A stretch of DNA of 25,227 nt, taken from positions 1-25,227 of the IMG/VR virus record IMGVR_UViG_3300021599_002585, one strand, 5' to 3'. The notes beneath the pieces were generated by a model. That model saw only the letters and a list, made by a program, of their open reading frames with translations. It was not told the DNA's origin and ran no database searches. Positions 1 through 7,959 of this stretch are shown here, in pieces; position 1 is the stretch's first letter, and each line of letters begins with the position of its first letter. The stretch comes from a virus. Made by a program: the position numbers and the translations under genes.

Positions 1-3000
1 ATTGCTACTTTAAGACAATTACCTTTTGGCGGCCCAGCCGCGTCTTATCGGGATGCCTTATCAGAAGTTCGCAATCAAGAAAGACTATTAGAAGAGGCTT
101 ATCGTCGATTAGAAAGTGCATCGGACGATCCCAATGTGATCCAACAAGAGGTTGATAATACCCGATTAGCCCTAGAACAAGCCCGCGCCAACCTATTACA
201 GCAGCAAACCTCGCTACAAGACTATTACCGCAACCTTGACCGTCAGATAATCGACTTTAATCGTCAAATCGAAGACTACAGAAGACAAATCGAAGATGCC
301 CAACTGTCAGCATTTAAAGAGAATCGTTCCCTATCTGAAAGTTACAGTGATTTAGTCAGGGAACTTGATAAGAACCTCTTAGATGCCCAAAATCAGCTAC
401 TGGACACGACCGATAGAATCAGGGTACAGCAAGTCAAAAATCGGTTATTGATACCCGGTACAAGTGACGCTGGTAAAGAATTAGGGGATATTTTCCTAGA
501 ATTTGTCCAGGGACAAGCTGACCTTGCCAGTCGCGGTCGCACCTTCCAATCCCGAACCGAGGAGATTGAAACTTCCTATATTTCTACCCTAAGAAATATT
601 CGCAACTTACAAGAGCAACAGCAAGAAGCTGAAAGAAACCGACTAAGAACGATTGAGGATATTAAACGAACTCAAGAAAACCTTAATCGCACCTTAGCTG
701 ATTTAATCCGACAAACCAATAAAGAATTAGGCTTTATTCCCCAATCAATCAAGGATATTGTCACAAATCTCAATACACTCCCAGAGCCGATTAAATTAAT
801 CAATTCTGAGTTAGTGGCTATTCCCCCAGATATTAAGGCCTCTGGGGAAGACTTAGTAAAAAGTATAGAAGAAACTGCGGAAGCAATCAGAAAAGCTAAG
901 GAAGGTTTAATATTACCGGCTCCTGATAATTTTATTCCTGCTCCTGTCTGGAATGGGGGAGGTTTCTTACCACCGCCGCCATCACAAAATAACGCTGTGC
1001 AGTTTAACAGTCAGTTGCCTTCTGTTCAGCCTGGATTTATTGAAGAACTTTACAACGTTGCAAACAGGCTAAAAATTAATGCGGAAGATTTACTAACCGC
1101 AATGCTTTTTGAGACAAAAGGAACGCTGTCTCCTTCTATTCGCGGACCTCAAGTACCCGGACAAGGACGAGCGACGGGATTAATTCAGTTCATGCCTAGT
1201 ACAGCAAGAGGACTAGGAACATCTTCTGATGCTTTGGCTAAAATGTCTCAAATTCAACAGTTAAAATTCGTTGAAGCCTATTTTAGACCTTTTACTGGAC
1301 AAATTAAATCTTTACGGCAACTCTATTCTACAATTTTTACTGGAAAACTAAACAGTAGCTTGTCGATGTCGGATGGTTATCATACTTTAGCTAGTGCGAT
1401 TGAAAAGATGAATCGGGAACACCGACCTAAAGCTAGACAAATTTTAAACTCTAATTCTAATAGCCAACCCCGTACTCAATCCGAACTAGAAGCACTGCAA
1501 TATAATGACAGTCCTGCTAATATCGGGGCATTAAACCGCGTTCGACAAATTAGAAGAAATCAAGGCGGTCAAGGCGGTCTAGAATTTAGTAGTCCCCCAC
1601 CCATAGCCCAATTACCAACCCTACCCAATCAAAACCAAGATGATTTCTGGGATGCCGATTTACCGCCGGTTCCTAAAGAAAATCCGATTAACTTCCAGAA
1701 TCCTAATTTACCCCCCGTTCCTAATCTCCCTACAGGTAATCTTGACGCGGCGGCTGGTCAAATTCGCAATGCTGAAATAGCCGATCAAAACAGTCAAGAA
1801 TTTTTAAGACGATTAGAAGAGCAACAAAATCTAAACAATGCTCTTGACAGATCAATAAAATTTAGACGGCAGCAAGAAGAGGATGCCCGTACACTAGAAC
1901 GTACTTTAAGAGATGCTTCTGAAAATGTCGCTGACTTGACCGTAAATTCTAAAGGGTATCTGACAGTACAAGAGGAAATCAATAAGAGTGCCACAGAAGT
2001 CTCTCGACAATATCGCTCTCAAATTGAATCCTTGCAAGACCAACGACGGACTTTACTTTTAAATGCCGATGCTCAACAAAAATACAGTGACGCAATAAAA
2101 GAAATCTTAGGGGAATTTCAAAGAGAAGGTATAGCTCTTCCCCCTGAATTTGTCAAAGAAATGACAGATAGTATCGAGGTTTTAGCTAAAAACGCTGAAT
2201 TAGCCAAAGAACAGGTAGGAATTCTCGATCAAGCGATTGAACAATTAGGTAGAAATCAGGGAGTAGCTACTTTAGAAGCATCATTCAGAAAAACTAGAGA
2301 TACAGTCAGAAGTATCCGGGATCGGTTAAATGATTTAACTATCCAAAGAATGCGGCTGGAGAATCAATCCCGACCGACTCTATTTGATGATTCTGCTATC
2401 CTCGCTGAACGTATTAGCCTACAAAAAGAAAAAGAAGAACTAGAGGATTATCTTCAAGTTTATGAAGGATTACCAGAATACGCTGAATATGTAGCTAATA
2501 TCCGATCAGAATGGGAGAAACTTGCAGAATTAAGATTAGAACGAGCGGAGTTAGACGCTTCCCCAAATCGCAACGCAGCTGAAAGCTTTTTCTCTGACAT
2601 TAGAGAAGGAAAAGGAATAGAATCAGCTTTTAGTAGTCTTGGTTTAAATATCATGACAAAATTTGTCGAAGGTATCACTAAACCTGCTATCGATGCTTTA
2701 ACTTCTGCTATCGATGGATTTACTAAACCAATTACTCAGGCATTTGAGTCAGTATTTAATGCAATTATCGGGCCAGTAAGCAACTTCTTTACTAATGCCC
2801 TAAACAGTATCTTTAAACCAGTAGGTAACATCTTTTCTTCTATTTTTGGGGGAGGTGGCGGTGGTGGATTATTTAATGGGTTACTTAGTGGAATAACAGG
2901 GATTTTTAGCGGAGGACTTGGGGGACTCGGTTCAATTAGTTCACTTGGTAGCATAGGAGCCTCTAGCTTTGCTTCTGCCCCCGCTTCTGCCTTTTCTCTA

Positions 3001-3414
3001 GGTACAGGATTTAGCCTTTTTAGTGATGGGGGAAAAGTAGGTAAAGCTAACGCTCCGATAGAGAAAAATATCATTTCAGCTTTCCAACGCGAACGAGCTA
3101 TGAGTGGTGGTCGAAAACCTCGCTTAATCGTAGCCAATGAAGATGAATTAGTATTAAATCCTAAAGAAACAGAAGCTTATCTAGAATATAGAAACAACGC
3201 TCCTATTAAGAACTACGCCAACGGGGGATTTGTCGGAGGTAAACCTAACTATTCCACAACCTCAAATAACAATAGCTCTAATCAGTCTTTGGTAATCAAT
3301 AACACCAATAACGTGACTGTAGAATCAAGAAATGACATGGGTTACAGTTTAACTCAATTAAAAGAACGGGAAAATGCACAAAATGAACGAACCAAGAAAC
3401 GATTCTTTAGCTAA
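1..3414 (+). CDS. Phage tail tape measure protein with lytic transglycosylase-like domain (5' partial)
   Basis: The frame is open from base 1, so the N-terminus lies outside the window; 1137 codons are visible. This is the length-determining scaffold of a long-tailed phage, expected to be ejected at infection. Long charged coiled-coil stretches, rich in Q, E, R and N, fill about codons 20-250 and 570-850. Between them a transglycosylase-like fold carries a candidate catalytic Glu at codon 371 (in MLFETKGT) and the family signature GLIQFMPST from codon 393. That domain would open peptidoglycan during DNA injection. Near the C-terminus are hydrophobic, Gly/Ser-rich segments (about codons 880-1000), typical of tape measures. 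The 3' end overlaps the peptidase gene by 41 bases. The tape measure role is inferred from architecture and from the neighbouring NlpC/P60 gene. Confidence 0.88.
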   Translation: MATLRQLPFGGPAASYRDALSEVRNQERLLEEAYRRLESASDDPNVIQQEVDNTRLALEQARANLLQQQTSLQDYYRNLDRQIIDFNRQIEDYRRQIEDAQLSAFKENRSLSESYSDLVRELDKNLLDAQNQLLDTTDRIRVQQVKNRLLIPGTSDAGKELGDIFLEFVQGQADLASRGRTFQSRTEEIETSYISTLRNIRNLQEQQQEAERNRLRTIEDIKRTQENLNRTLADLIRQTNKELGFIPQSIKDIVTNLNTLPEPIKLINSELVAIPPDIKASGEDLVKSIEETAEAIRKAKEGLILPAPDNFIPAPVWNGGGFLPPPPSQNNAVQFNSQLPSVQPGFIEELYNVANRLKINAEDLLTAMLFETKGTLSPSIRGPQVPGQGRATGLIQFMPSTARGLGTSSDALAKMSQIQQLKFVEAYFRPFTGQIKSLRQLYSTIFTGKLNSSLSMSDGYHTLASAIEKMNREHRPKARQILNSNSNSQPRTQSELEALQYNDSPANIGALNRVRQIRRNQGGQGGLEFSSPPPIAQLPTLPNQNQDDFWDADLPPVPKENPINFQNPNLPPVPNLPTGNLDAAAGQIRNAEIADQNSQEFLRRLEEQQNLNNALDRSIKFRRQQEEDARTLERTLRDASENVADLTVNSKGYLTVQEEINKSATEVSRQYRSQIESLQDQRRTLLLNADAQQKYSDAIKEILGEFQREGIALPPEFVKEMTDSIEVLAKNAELAKEQVGILDQAIEQLGRNQGVATLEASFRKTRDTVRSIRDRLNDLTIQRMRLENQSRPTLFDDSAILAERISLQKEKEELEDYLQVYEGLPEYAEYVANIRSEWEKLAELRLERAELDASPNRNAAESFFSDIREGKGIESAFSSLGLNIMTKFVEGITKPAIDALTSAIDGFTKPITQAFESVFNAIIGPVSNFFTNALNSIFKPVGNIFSSIFGGGGGGGLFNGLLSGITGIFSGGLGGLGSISSLGSIGASSFASAPASAFSLGTGFSLFSDGGKVGKANAPIEKNIISAFQRERAMSGGRKPRLIVANEDELVLNPKETEAYLEYRNNAPIKNYANGGFVGGKPNYSTTSNNNSSNQSLVINNTNNVTVESRNDMGYSLTQLKERENAQNERTKKRFFS

Positions 3415-3817
3415 TCAAATTGTTACCGAGGCTATCGAGTGGCTTGGTACTCCCTGGTTTCACGGTCAATCCCTCAAAGGAATTGGAACCGATTGCGTAG
3501 GATTTATTGCCGGCGTGGGGATTAAAGTCGGATTCTTACCCCACGATTTCATCATTGAAAACTATGAACGGATTCCCCGAAACAACTTCTTAGTGAGATT
3601 TATTGAGAGTATTCTGACAAGAGTAGAAGGTAGTCCAGACAAGGGAGATGTTTTAGTCTTTCGCAAATCAGGCATAAATGGTCATGTAGGCATCTATTTA
3701 GGAGATGGGGAGTATATTCACGCTGACTCAATAAATGGCGTGATTAAGACCTATATCCATGAATGCCCGCCTGTACTAATTTATCGAGTACCTGTTTCGG
3801 GAGTGGTGAAATCATAG
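3374..3817 (+). CDS. NlpC/P60 family phage tail-tip cysteine peptidase
   Basis: A 147-residue protein of the usual size for phage tail NlpC/P60 peptidases, which cut peptide cross-links of peptidoglycan and sit at the tail tip. The catalytic Cys is residue 41 in GTDCVGFI, the His is residue 104 in GHVGIYLG, and a polar third residue is likely His116 in YIHADS. The N-terminal part (AIEWLGTPWFHG) matches the family start. It overlaps the tape measure gene by 41 bases in another frame, indicating translational coupling. A second ATG at 3383 is possible. The usual next gene, the tail tip protein, is found only at 9097, about 5 kb downstream. Confidence 0.9.
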   Translation: MHKMNEPRNDSLANQIVTEAIEWLGTPWFHGQSLKGIGTDCVGFIAGVGIKVGFLPHDFIIENYERIPRNNFLVRFIESILTRVEGSPDKGDVLVFRKSGINGHVGIYLGDGEYIHADSINGVIKTYIHECPPVLIYRVPVSGVVKS

Positions 3818-3835
3818 AAAATTACCATAACCTCA

Positions 3836-3949
3836 ATGAGAAAGATCATTTTAAGCTTATTGTTTTTAGGAATGATGCCTACTGTGGCACTGTCCCTTGA
3901 TAACCAGACTCAAGAAATACTTGAGAAAAGAACTTGTCAGTGTAATTAA
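3836..3949 (+). CDS. Possible small exported peptide
   Basis: A 37-codon reading frame starts with MRKIILSLLFLG, then MMPTVALS. A basic start, a hydrophobic run and a small-residue end look like a signal peptide, followed by a short mature part ending in KRTCQCN. It begins 18 bases after the peptidase stop on the same strand. No clear Shine-Dalgarno site is visible. It might be a lysis-related or secreted peptide, or the remnant of a longer gene. No function is recognised and it may not be expressed. Confidence 0.3.
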   Translation: MRKIILSLLFLGMMPTVALSLDNQTQEILEKRTCQCN

Positions 3950-3971
3950 GAGGCGATACCGTGGGAAGTTG

Positions 3972-4226
3972 GATTGTAGATAGATTGTAAATAACCCTAT
4001 TTACAATCAAACCCTTTAGCCTGTCTAGGTTTCAGACTTTGTAGATGCCGTTGATGCTTTATAGAGAAAAAAAAGAAAATAAAGTAAAAGGAAAAGACAG
4101 CCTCAACAGTAAGAGCATAAAAAAAATAATATCGGGGGATAGTGTCAACAGTATCTACAAAGTCTAGAAGCTATATATATCAAGGGTTCCATTGTTAATA
4201 ACAATATCTACAATCTATTGACAATC
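3972..4226 (+). repeat. Complex palindromic element, copy A (255 bp)
   Basis: Two 11-bp units GATTGTAGATA (3972-3982) and GATTGTAAATA (3983-3993) are followed by ACCC and the exact complement TATTTACAATC (3998-4008). The right end has two units in the opposite orientation, TATCTACAATC (4205-4215) and TATTGACAATC (4216-4226). Inside lies a second, longer inverted repeat (about 4029-4062 against 4138-4172) around the shared core AGACTTTGTAGAT. The central spacer is A-rich. A diverged copy in the same orientation lies at 13180-13432. No protein frame and no target-site duplication were seen. It could be a structured RNA, a replication or recombination site, or a MITE-like element. Confidence 0.85.
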
Positions 4227-4261
4227 TAACAATGACTACCAGTACAGGACACTAAAAAAGA

Positions 4262-5002
4262 GAGGGGATTATCTTAATCAATGATTGTCTTGTCGTTGAT
4301 TCTCGATTGATTGCCTTAGAATTGGGGATTGAACACCGCGCTTTAATGCAAACAGTCAAGAAATATTTAACAGAAATTCAAGAATTTTGAACTCTTGCAT
4401 TTGAAATGCGAGAGTTCAAAACGGCTCAGGGTAACACTTCCAAAGAGACTTACTGTTACCTAAATGAAGAGCAGGCAACTTTTTTGATGACGCTTTCTCG
4501 AAATACTTCGCAGGTCATTGCTTGTAAGCGCAACTTAGTCAAGGCATTTACTCAAGCAAAACAACTCATCAAAGAAGTAATCCCCGCTCAAAGTGGACGT
4601 ATTCGAGAATTAGAACTTGAGCTAGAACTAACAAAAGCCAAAACCTATTATATGGATCGGCGTGACGCAATTCGACTAATACATGGTGCTGAGGTCTTAG
4701 CCTTGTTAGATGGCCGTCCAGATATTGTGATCGAAAAGGTTGAAAAAGTCACCGAAACAATTATCTGTAAAAACGGACGGAATGTCAGCTTCGAGGGTCG
4801 CTCTACTGCCGATCTAGGGAAAGAACTAGGATTCAAGACTGGAAAAGAGTTAGAACGTTGGCTAGAGAAAAACGGTCATTCCCATTTGGTGTGTCAGGGG
4901 TTGCGAGTTAATCAAGCGTCCTATATCCCCACCGAAAACCTTAAGGAAGTTAAACAACTTTTTTCTAAGGTTAGAAACCGTCAACTATTAATCGGAGAAT
5001 AA
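4262..5002 (+). pseudogene. rha: Rha-family phage regulatory protein, interrupted by an in-frame TGA
   Basis: One frame encodes a Rha (pRha)-type phage regulator broken by a single stop. Before the stop, 4262-4387 reads into VVDSRLIALELGIEHRALM and ends IQEF. After TGA at 4388-4390 the same frame continues TLAFEMREFKT and then the hallmark YLNEEQATFLMTL and ACKRNLVKAFTQAK. Family members usually have Gly after EF, so GGA to TGA is the likely change. No ATG is visible at the 5' end: the frame follows a GAGAGGGG tract and could start at ATT, or the start is lost too. The 3' part keeps a ~198-codon frame from ATG 4406, but no ribosome site precedes it. A C-terminal domain (about 4650-5000) follows a short coiled coil. 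Readthrough cannot be excluded. Confidence 0.8.
4385..4421. repeat. 37-bp near-perfect palindrome spanning the rha stop codon
   Basis: The left arm 4385-4402 and right arm 4404-4421 pair over 18 positions with one exception (T4396 with G4410, a wobble in RNA) around a single central G. The interrupting TGA (4388-4390) is in the left arm. The ATG at 4406 is in the right arm. Confidence 0.9.
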
Positions 5003-5006
5003 AGTT

Positions 5007-5036
5007 AAAAGTGCCAGTCTATGAACTGGCACTTTT
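5007..5036. terminator. Bidirectional intrinsic terminator
   Basis: AAAAGTGCCAGT and ACTGGCACTTTT form a perfect 12-bp stem around the loop CTATGA. The A and T runs at the two ends let it work in both directions. It sits four bases after the rha stop and four bases before the stop of the convergent minus-strand RHH gene. Confidence 0.85.
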
Positions 5037-5040
5037 AGTA

Positions 5041-5181
5041 TTAGTCATCGGGTAAACTTCTGATCAATTCCCGGACTACCTCGGTTATTGACCGCTTTTG
5101 GGAATCGCAGTAGGTTTTTAGTTTTTTGTATTCAGGTAGCGAGGTACGGACGTTGAGAGGATAATAATCTTTATTTGACAT
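5041..5181 (-). CDS. Small ribbon-helix-helix DNA-binding protein
   Basis: A 46-residue protein with the full ribbon-helix-helix layout: a beta strand (YYPLNVRTSL), helix A (PEYKKLKTYCDS), a turn (QKRS) and helix B (ITEVVRELIRSL). Such CopG/Arc-like dimers bind operators through the strand and often repress their own gene. The ATG at 5181 overlaps the -35 box of the rightward promoter at 5175-5203, so this protein may control that promoter and itself. It is convergent with rha and shares its terminator. Too short for most gene finders; the target is inferred. Confidence 0.72.
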   Translation of the reverse strand: MSNKDYYPLNVRTSLPEYKKLKTYCDSQKRSITEVVRELIRSLPDD

Positions 5182-5203
5182 TTCTAGTAAACTTATGGTA
5201 GAT
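5175..5203 (+). promoter_or_regulatory. Sigma70-type promoter, shared-motif member 1
   Basis: TTGACA (5175-5180), 17 bases, then GTAGAT (5198-5203). The spacer begins TTTCTAGTAAA, nearly as in the promoters at 13498 and 23146. It would drive the gene at 5236 and those after it. The -35 box overlaps the start of the divergent RHH gene. Confidence 0.6.
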
Positions 5204-5235
5204 TCAAGTATAGTTTAGCACTACTTTAAATATTT

Positions 5236-5529
5236 ATGAATGCAAAACCTGATTATATCGTTAGATTTATTGCCGAGGTTTTTCTCGATGGAATCTATAA
5301 AGAATTGCTGACAACCGAAATATCAGTTGGGATTACCTCTAAATTAGCCGAAAAGTCTGGTAAATTTGACGAGACTAACTACTGTTGTGTTTATATTGCA
5401 CCAGAGATTTTTGAAAAATTTATTATCACTAAAACAGGATCAAATTATACGGCTCAGACCGTTGACGTACCGAGACTGTTAGAATACTGGGAAGTATTAG
5501 GGTTTCCTTTTTATATTGATAAAAATTAG
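5236..5529 (+). CDS. Hypothetical protein, 97 aa
   Basis: Not recognised. It looks soluble, with a start MNAKPDYIVRFIAEVFLDG and an aromatic C-terminus (LLEYWEVLGFPFYIDKN). It is the first gene after the promoter at 5175-5203, leaving a leader of about 25 bases without a visible Shine-Dalgarno site. It heads a rightward run of small genes up to 7835. Frame length and position support it as real; no function is proposed. Confidence 0.6.
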   Translation: MNAKPDYIVRFIAEVFLDGIYKELLTTEISVGITSKLAEKSGKFDETNYCCVYIAPEIFEKFIITKTGSNYTAQTVDVPRLLEYWEVLGFPFYIDKN

Positions 5530-5552
5530 TTTTTTTATTTAGGAGACACAAA

Positions 5553-5819
5553 GTGATTACTGCAAAACAATTAAAAGAGTTTTTAGCAACCGTTGAAGAC
5601 GATGCACTTATTTTTATAGGGAAAAGCGGAGGGGTGTCCTATGGTTGCCAAGATTTTATGGTTAAAAAGGAATTGTTTATAGAGAAAGAAGACCAGTTTC
5701 TTGATTCTCTAATTTGGGAGCATGGCTTTGACGATGAAGAAATTGAAGAGCTTGAAAAGCAAGCTATCGAGCGACAAGCTGTCTATTTGCAATACTACCC
5801 AGACTGGGGGGATGATTAA
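5553..5819 (+). CDS. Hypothetical protein, 88 aa, GTG start
   Basis: Not recognised. The GTG at 5553 is chosen because AGGAGA lies nine bases upstream, the best ribosome site in this cluster. The protein is acidic, with a Glu/Asp-rich C-terminal helix (DDEEIEELEKQAIERQA) and an end YLQYYPDWGDD. The N-terminal ITAKQLKEFLATVEDDALIF resembles small phage proteins of unknown role. It follows the preceding gene by 23 bases, probably in one operon. Confidence 0.65.
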   Translation: MITAKQLKEFLATVEDDALIFIGKSGGVSYGCQDFMVKKELFIEKEDQFLDSLIWEHGFDDEEIEELEKQAIERQAVYLQYYPDWGDD

Positions 5820-5937
5820 ATGTCAAGGAACCCCTGTTATTTTTAGCGATAGGACTGTTAAGGACTATTTTCTAGATAAAACCTTTAGACTTTTTATAGT
5901 AACTCCAAAAAACAATGAATCAAACACAGCTAGATAA
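5812..5937 (+). CDS. Possible small overlapping gene, 41 aa
   Basis: ATG at 5812 follows a run of G residues and overlaps the stop of the preceding gene by eight bases. The frame (MIKCQGTPVIFSDRTVKDYF and on) ends at 5937, inside the start of the next gene. It fills what would otherwise be a 95-base gap, as in tightly packed phage operons. No family is recognised and the call rests only on position and frame. Confidence 0.3.
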   Translation: MIKCQGTPVIFSDRTVKDYFLDKTFRLFIVTPKNNESNTAR

Positions 5938-6202
5938 AGAGATTGATCAATTTTTAAGAAAGAAATTAACCAAAGCAGAACTAAAAGAAATGGGAATAAA
6001 ACCACGCTCTTTAATCTTAACAATATGCAATTTTGCCAAGAGGTATTTACTTGTCATTTTAGATAGTATTTTTGTTGATGTTCCCCGTGGGTGGGATAAC
6101 TTTTTTTATAGCTTCTACTGTTGGCAAAAACTAATATTTAAAAGCAACAAATCAATAACAGAGATTTATTTCTGGGAACCTCTCAATAACTATAAAGAAT
6201 AA
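5915..6202 (+). CDS. Hypothetical protein, DVPxGW family copy 1
   Basis: A 95-residue protein related to the product of 6947-7282. Both share YLL, two hydrophobic residues and a gap, then DVPxGWxxFF, an aromatic stretch and WQxLI. Here the motif reads FVDVPRGWDNFFYSFYCWQK. A charged N-terminal helix (residues 1-25, rich in K and E) precedes the shared domain. The ribosome site is weak. The function is unknown; the abundance of aromatic residues may reflect membrane association or a compact core. Confidence 0.6.
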   Translation: MNQTQLDKEIDQFLRKKLTKAELKEMGIKPRSLILTICNFAKRYLLVILDSIFVDVPRGWDNFFYSFYCWQKLIFKSNKSITEIYFWEPLNNYKE

Positions 6203-6218
6203 ACAAAACTTTAAAACC

Positions 6219-6674
6219 ATGCTACAAATTATCTCAGGATATAAACTAGAAGGGTTATCAGTTGCTTCTATCGGGATGTGTCAGTCCCTAGAGTCAATCG
6301 ATGCCCTAGTATCTGATTTCATAAGTAGAAGCAACTACCCAGTAATATCTAATGTTTTAGATTTTTTTACTTACTGGCAACTAGAGGAAACAAAACTATG
6401 TCAACTCTTAAAACACTGGCAAGTTAGCAGTACATCGATTAAAATAGCATTCTGGGTAATCGAAAAAGACTTGCTTAGTGGACTATTCCTTTTTTACCGA
6501 TTATTAGAAGGGTACAGCAAAGAAGCTAGAATACACACAACTTCTATTGAGGTCGTTGATTTTCTACTAGAATACTGGCCAAGTAATCAGATTACTGTGA
6601 TTAAAGAATCAAGGATATTAAACAAAGACCTCGCTCAAAGAATCAGAAGTGGAGGACTAGATATATTAAGATAA
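6219..6674 (+). CDS. Hypothetical protein, 151 aa
   Basis: Not recognised. It is mostly helical in appearance, with many Leu, Ile, Trp and Phe residues (for example FFTYWQLEETKLCQLLKHW) and a basic end (RIRSGGLDILR). It starts 17 bases after the preceding stop, with no clear ribosome site. It belongs to the run of small rightward genes between rha and tRNA-Tyr. Confidence 0.6.
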   Translation: MLQIISGYKLEGLSVASIGMCQSLESIDALVSDFISRSNYPVISNVLDFFTYWQLEETKLCQLLKHWQVSSTSIKIAFWVIEKDLLSGLFLFYRLLEGYSKEARIHTTSIEVVDFLLEYWPSNQITVIKESRILNKDLAQRIRSGGLDILR

Positions 6675-6702
6675 ACCTACACCTAAAAAGAAAAACAAAA
6701 CA

Positions 6703-6894
6703 ATGGAAAAATACACTTTGATTAAAATAGAACAAGATGGAAGTGCTAAAACTTTCATCTATGAACCAACTGACACAGAACCTACTAAAAAAGAAATCAA
6801 GGATAAATTAATAGAAATTCTAATGACACTCAAAACACTGACAGCAGAAAAGGTAAATTTAATTTATTTTCTTATTAAAACTATAGACAAATAA
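6703..6894 (+). CDS. Hypothetical protein, 63 aa
   Basis: Not recognised. A short Lys/Glu/Thr-rich protein beginning MEKYTLIKIEQDGSAKTFIY, with a predicted beta-rich start and a helical end. It is preceded by a weak AAAAAGAAAAA stretch rather than a good ribosome site. Support comes from frame and operon position only. Confidence 0.5.
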   Translation: MEKYTLIKIEQDGSAKTFIYEPTDTEPTKKEIKDKLIEILMTLKTLTAEKVNLIYFLIKTIDK

Positions 6895-6946
6895 CTTTAA
6901 TTATGGTAAAGTAATACAGAACACCTAGAAAGGTTAAAGTAAAATT

Positions 6947-7282
6947 ATGAAAATAAAACCAATGACTCTGATCTTGAATTTACTCTTAATTTCTGCGTGG
7001 GGATTTATGTTAATCACTAAAGGATTGTTTTACACCTTGTCTTTTGGTTTTTATGTTTATGTTTGCAATAAGCTTTTTGAAAAGTATTTACTTATTATTT
7101 GGACTACTCTTAGAGAGGATGTTCCTTATGGATGGAAGCAATTTTTTGAGTGTTTTCGTTTATGGCAAAGCTTAATAGTTGAAAGAAAACACATAAATTT
7201 TTACAAGGGAATGTTTTTTTGGTTTCTCAGTGACAAGCAATGGTATCTTGGCGATGAACAAACATTAGAACTTTATATGTAA
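6947..7282 (+). CDS. Hypothetical protein, DVPxGW family copy 2, with N-terminal membrane segment
   Basis: A 111-residue paralog of 5915-6202. The shared block reads EDVPYGWKQFFECFRLWQSL. Unlike the first copy it begins with a hydrophobic stretch (about residues 6-36, including LILNLLLISAWGFMLI), probably one or two membrane segments. An AAAGGTT ribosome site precedes the ATG. The role is unknown. The two copies lie 0.7 kb apart in one gene run, suggesting duplication followed by gain or loss of the membrane part. Confidence 0.62.
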   Translation: MKIKPMTLILNLLLISAWGFMLITKGLFYTLSFGFYVYVCNKLFEKYLLIIWTTLREDVPYGWKQFFECFRLWQSLIVERKHINFYKGMFFWFLSDKQWYLGDEQTLELYM

Positions 7283-7301
7283 AATTAATCGGAGTCACAA
7301 T

Positions 7302-7835
7302 ATGTTTTATGTAGAACTGTTAAATCCTTGCTATTCTTACTCTTCTATTGAAGACAGTCAGTCAGAAGAGCCTGTTGAAAACTATCCTCAACAGACTCAA
7401 GGACTTTTCAGTGATGTTAATAACAACCGCCAAACTCAAAAAGGATTAGAAGGTTATTTACAAACCTTTCTAAATATTTGGAATCGAAAATTAGAGCCTG
7501 ATGGTGAATTCAGTTGGCAGATTATTCGGTTTCAGCCTAAAGAAACAAAAAGTTTTATGTTAGCTATTGTTTTCTCTACACAAGAGTACGGAGAAAAACC
7601 TCAACCCGTTTCTGAATTAGAACAAAAGCGACAAATAGAATCTCTTAATCAACTAATAAAACAGAAAAATGATTTAGTTTGTTCAGTTTCTGATACAGAA
7701 ATTATCATTATCAAGCGCAATGAACAAAGACTCTGGACTTGTAGTATGGCGCGTAAAGACGCAAATGAGGCAGTGCTTCAACTTCTCGATTTGCAAGAAT
7801 CTCAAAAGAATCAAAAAAATCAAAAACCAATATGA
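7302..7835 (+). CDS. Hypothetical protein, 177 aa
   Basis: Not recognised. ATG 7302 follows CGGAG at a normal distance. The first 45 residues are polar and low-complexity. The middle (residues 45-100) looks like a mixed alpha/beta domain with GEFSWQIIRFQPKE. The C-terminal part has a beta pair (CSVSDTEIIIIKRNEQRLW) and a Q/N/K-rich tail. It is the last gene of the rightward run, and the tRNA-Tyr promoter begins one base after its stop. Confidence 0.62.
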   Translation: MFYVELLNPCYSYSSIEDSQSEEPVENYPQQTQGLFSDVNNNRQTQKGLEGYLQTFLNIWNRKLEPDGEFSWQIIRFQPKETKSFMLAIVFSTQEYGEKPQPVSELEQKRQIESLNQLIKQKNDLVCSVSDTEIIIIKRNEQRLWTCSMARKDANEAVLQLLDLQESQKNQKNQKPI

Positions 7836-7864
7836 TTGACAAGCATTAAAAATTATATTAGAAT
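7836..7864 (+). promoter_or_regulatory. Strong sigma70-type promoter for tRNA-Tyr
   Basis: Consensus TTGACA (7836-7841), a 17-base spacer and TAGAAT (7859-7864). The expected start point is near 7871, six bases before the mature tRNA 5' end. It gives the tRNA its own transcription apart from the upstream operon. Confidence 0.8.
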
Positions 7865-7876
7865 AAATTTAGGTAA

Positions 7877-7959
7877 GGGTTGGTGACCGAGTAGCCGAAG
7901 GTGACAGACTGTAAATCTGTAGATTTAATTCCACGCTGGTGCAAATCCAGCCCAACCCA
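7877..7959 (+). tRNA. tRNA-Tyr (GTA)
   Basis: An 83-base class II tRNA. Acceptor GGGTTGG (7877-7883) pairs with CCAACCC (7952-7958), with discriminator A. The anticodon stem ACAGA/TCTGT encloses loop CTGTAAA, giving anticodon GTA. A long variable arm follows, and the T stem GCTGG/CCAGC closes the T arm. CCA is not encoded. The T loop reads TGCAAAT, so position 55 is G instead of the near-universal T (pseudouridine 55). It may decode for the phage or be a decaying copy. Confidence 0.92.

Noticed and set aside
2736-3137. A 133-codon minus-strand frame, Pro-rich
   Set aside because: It mirrors the Gly/Ser-rich end of the tape measure gene; composition and the strong plus-strand gene explain it.
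3960-4235. Target-site duplications around element A (and B)
   Set aside because: Flanks were compared by eye at both copies and no matching direct repeat was found, so simple transposition is not supported.
4406-5002. An independent 198-codon gene starting at ATG 4406
   Set aside because: No ribosome site precedes it and the same frame upstream encodes the missing N-terminal Rha motif, so it is the 3' part of an interrupted gene.
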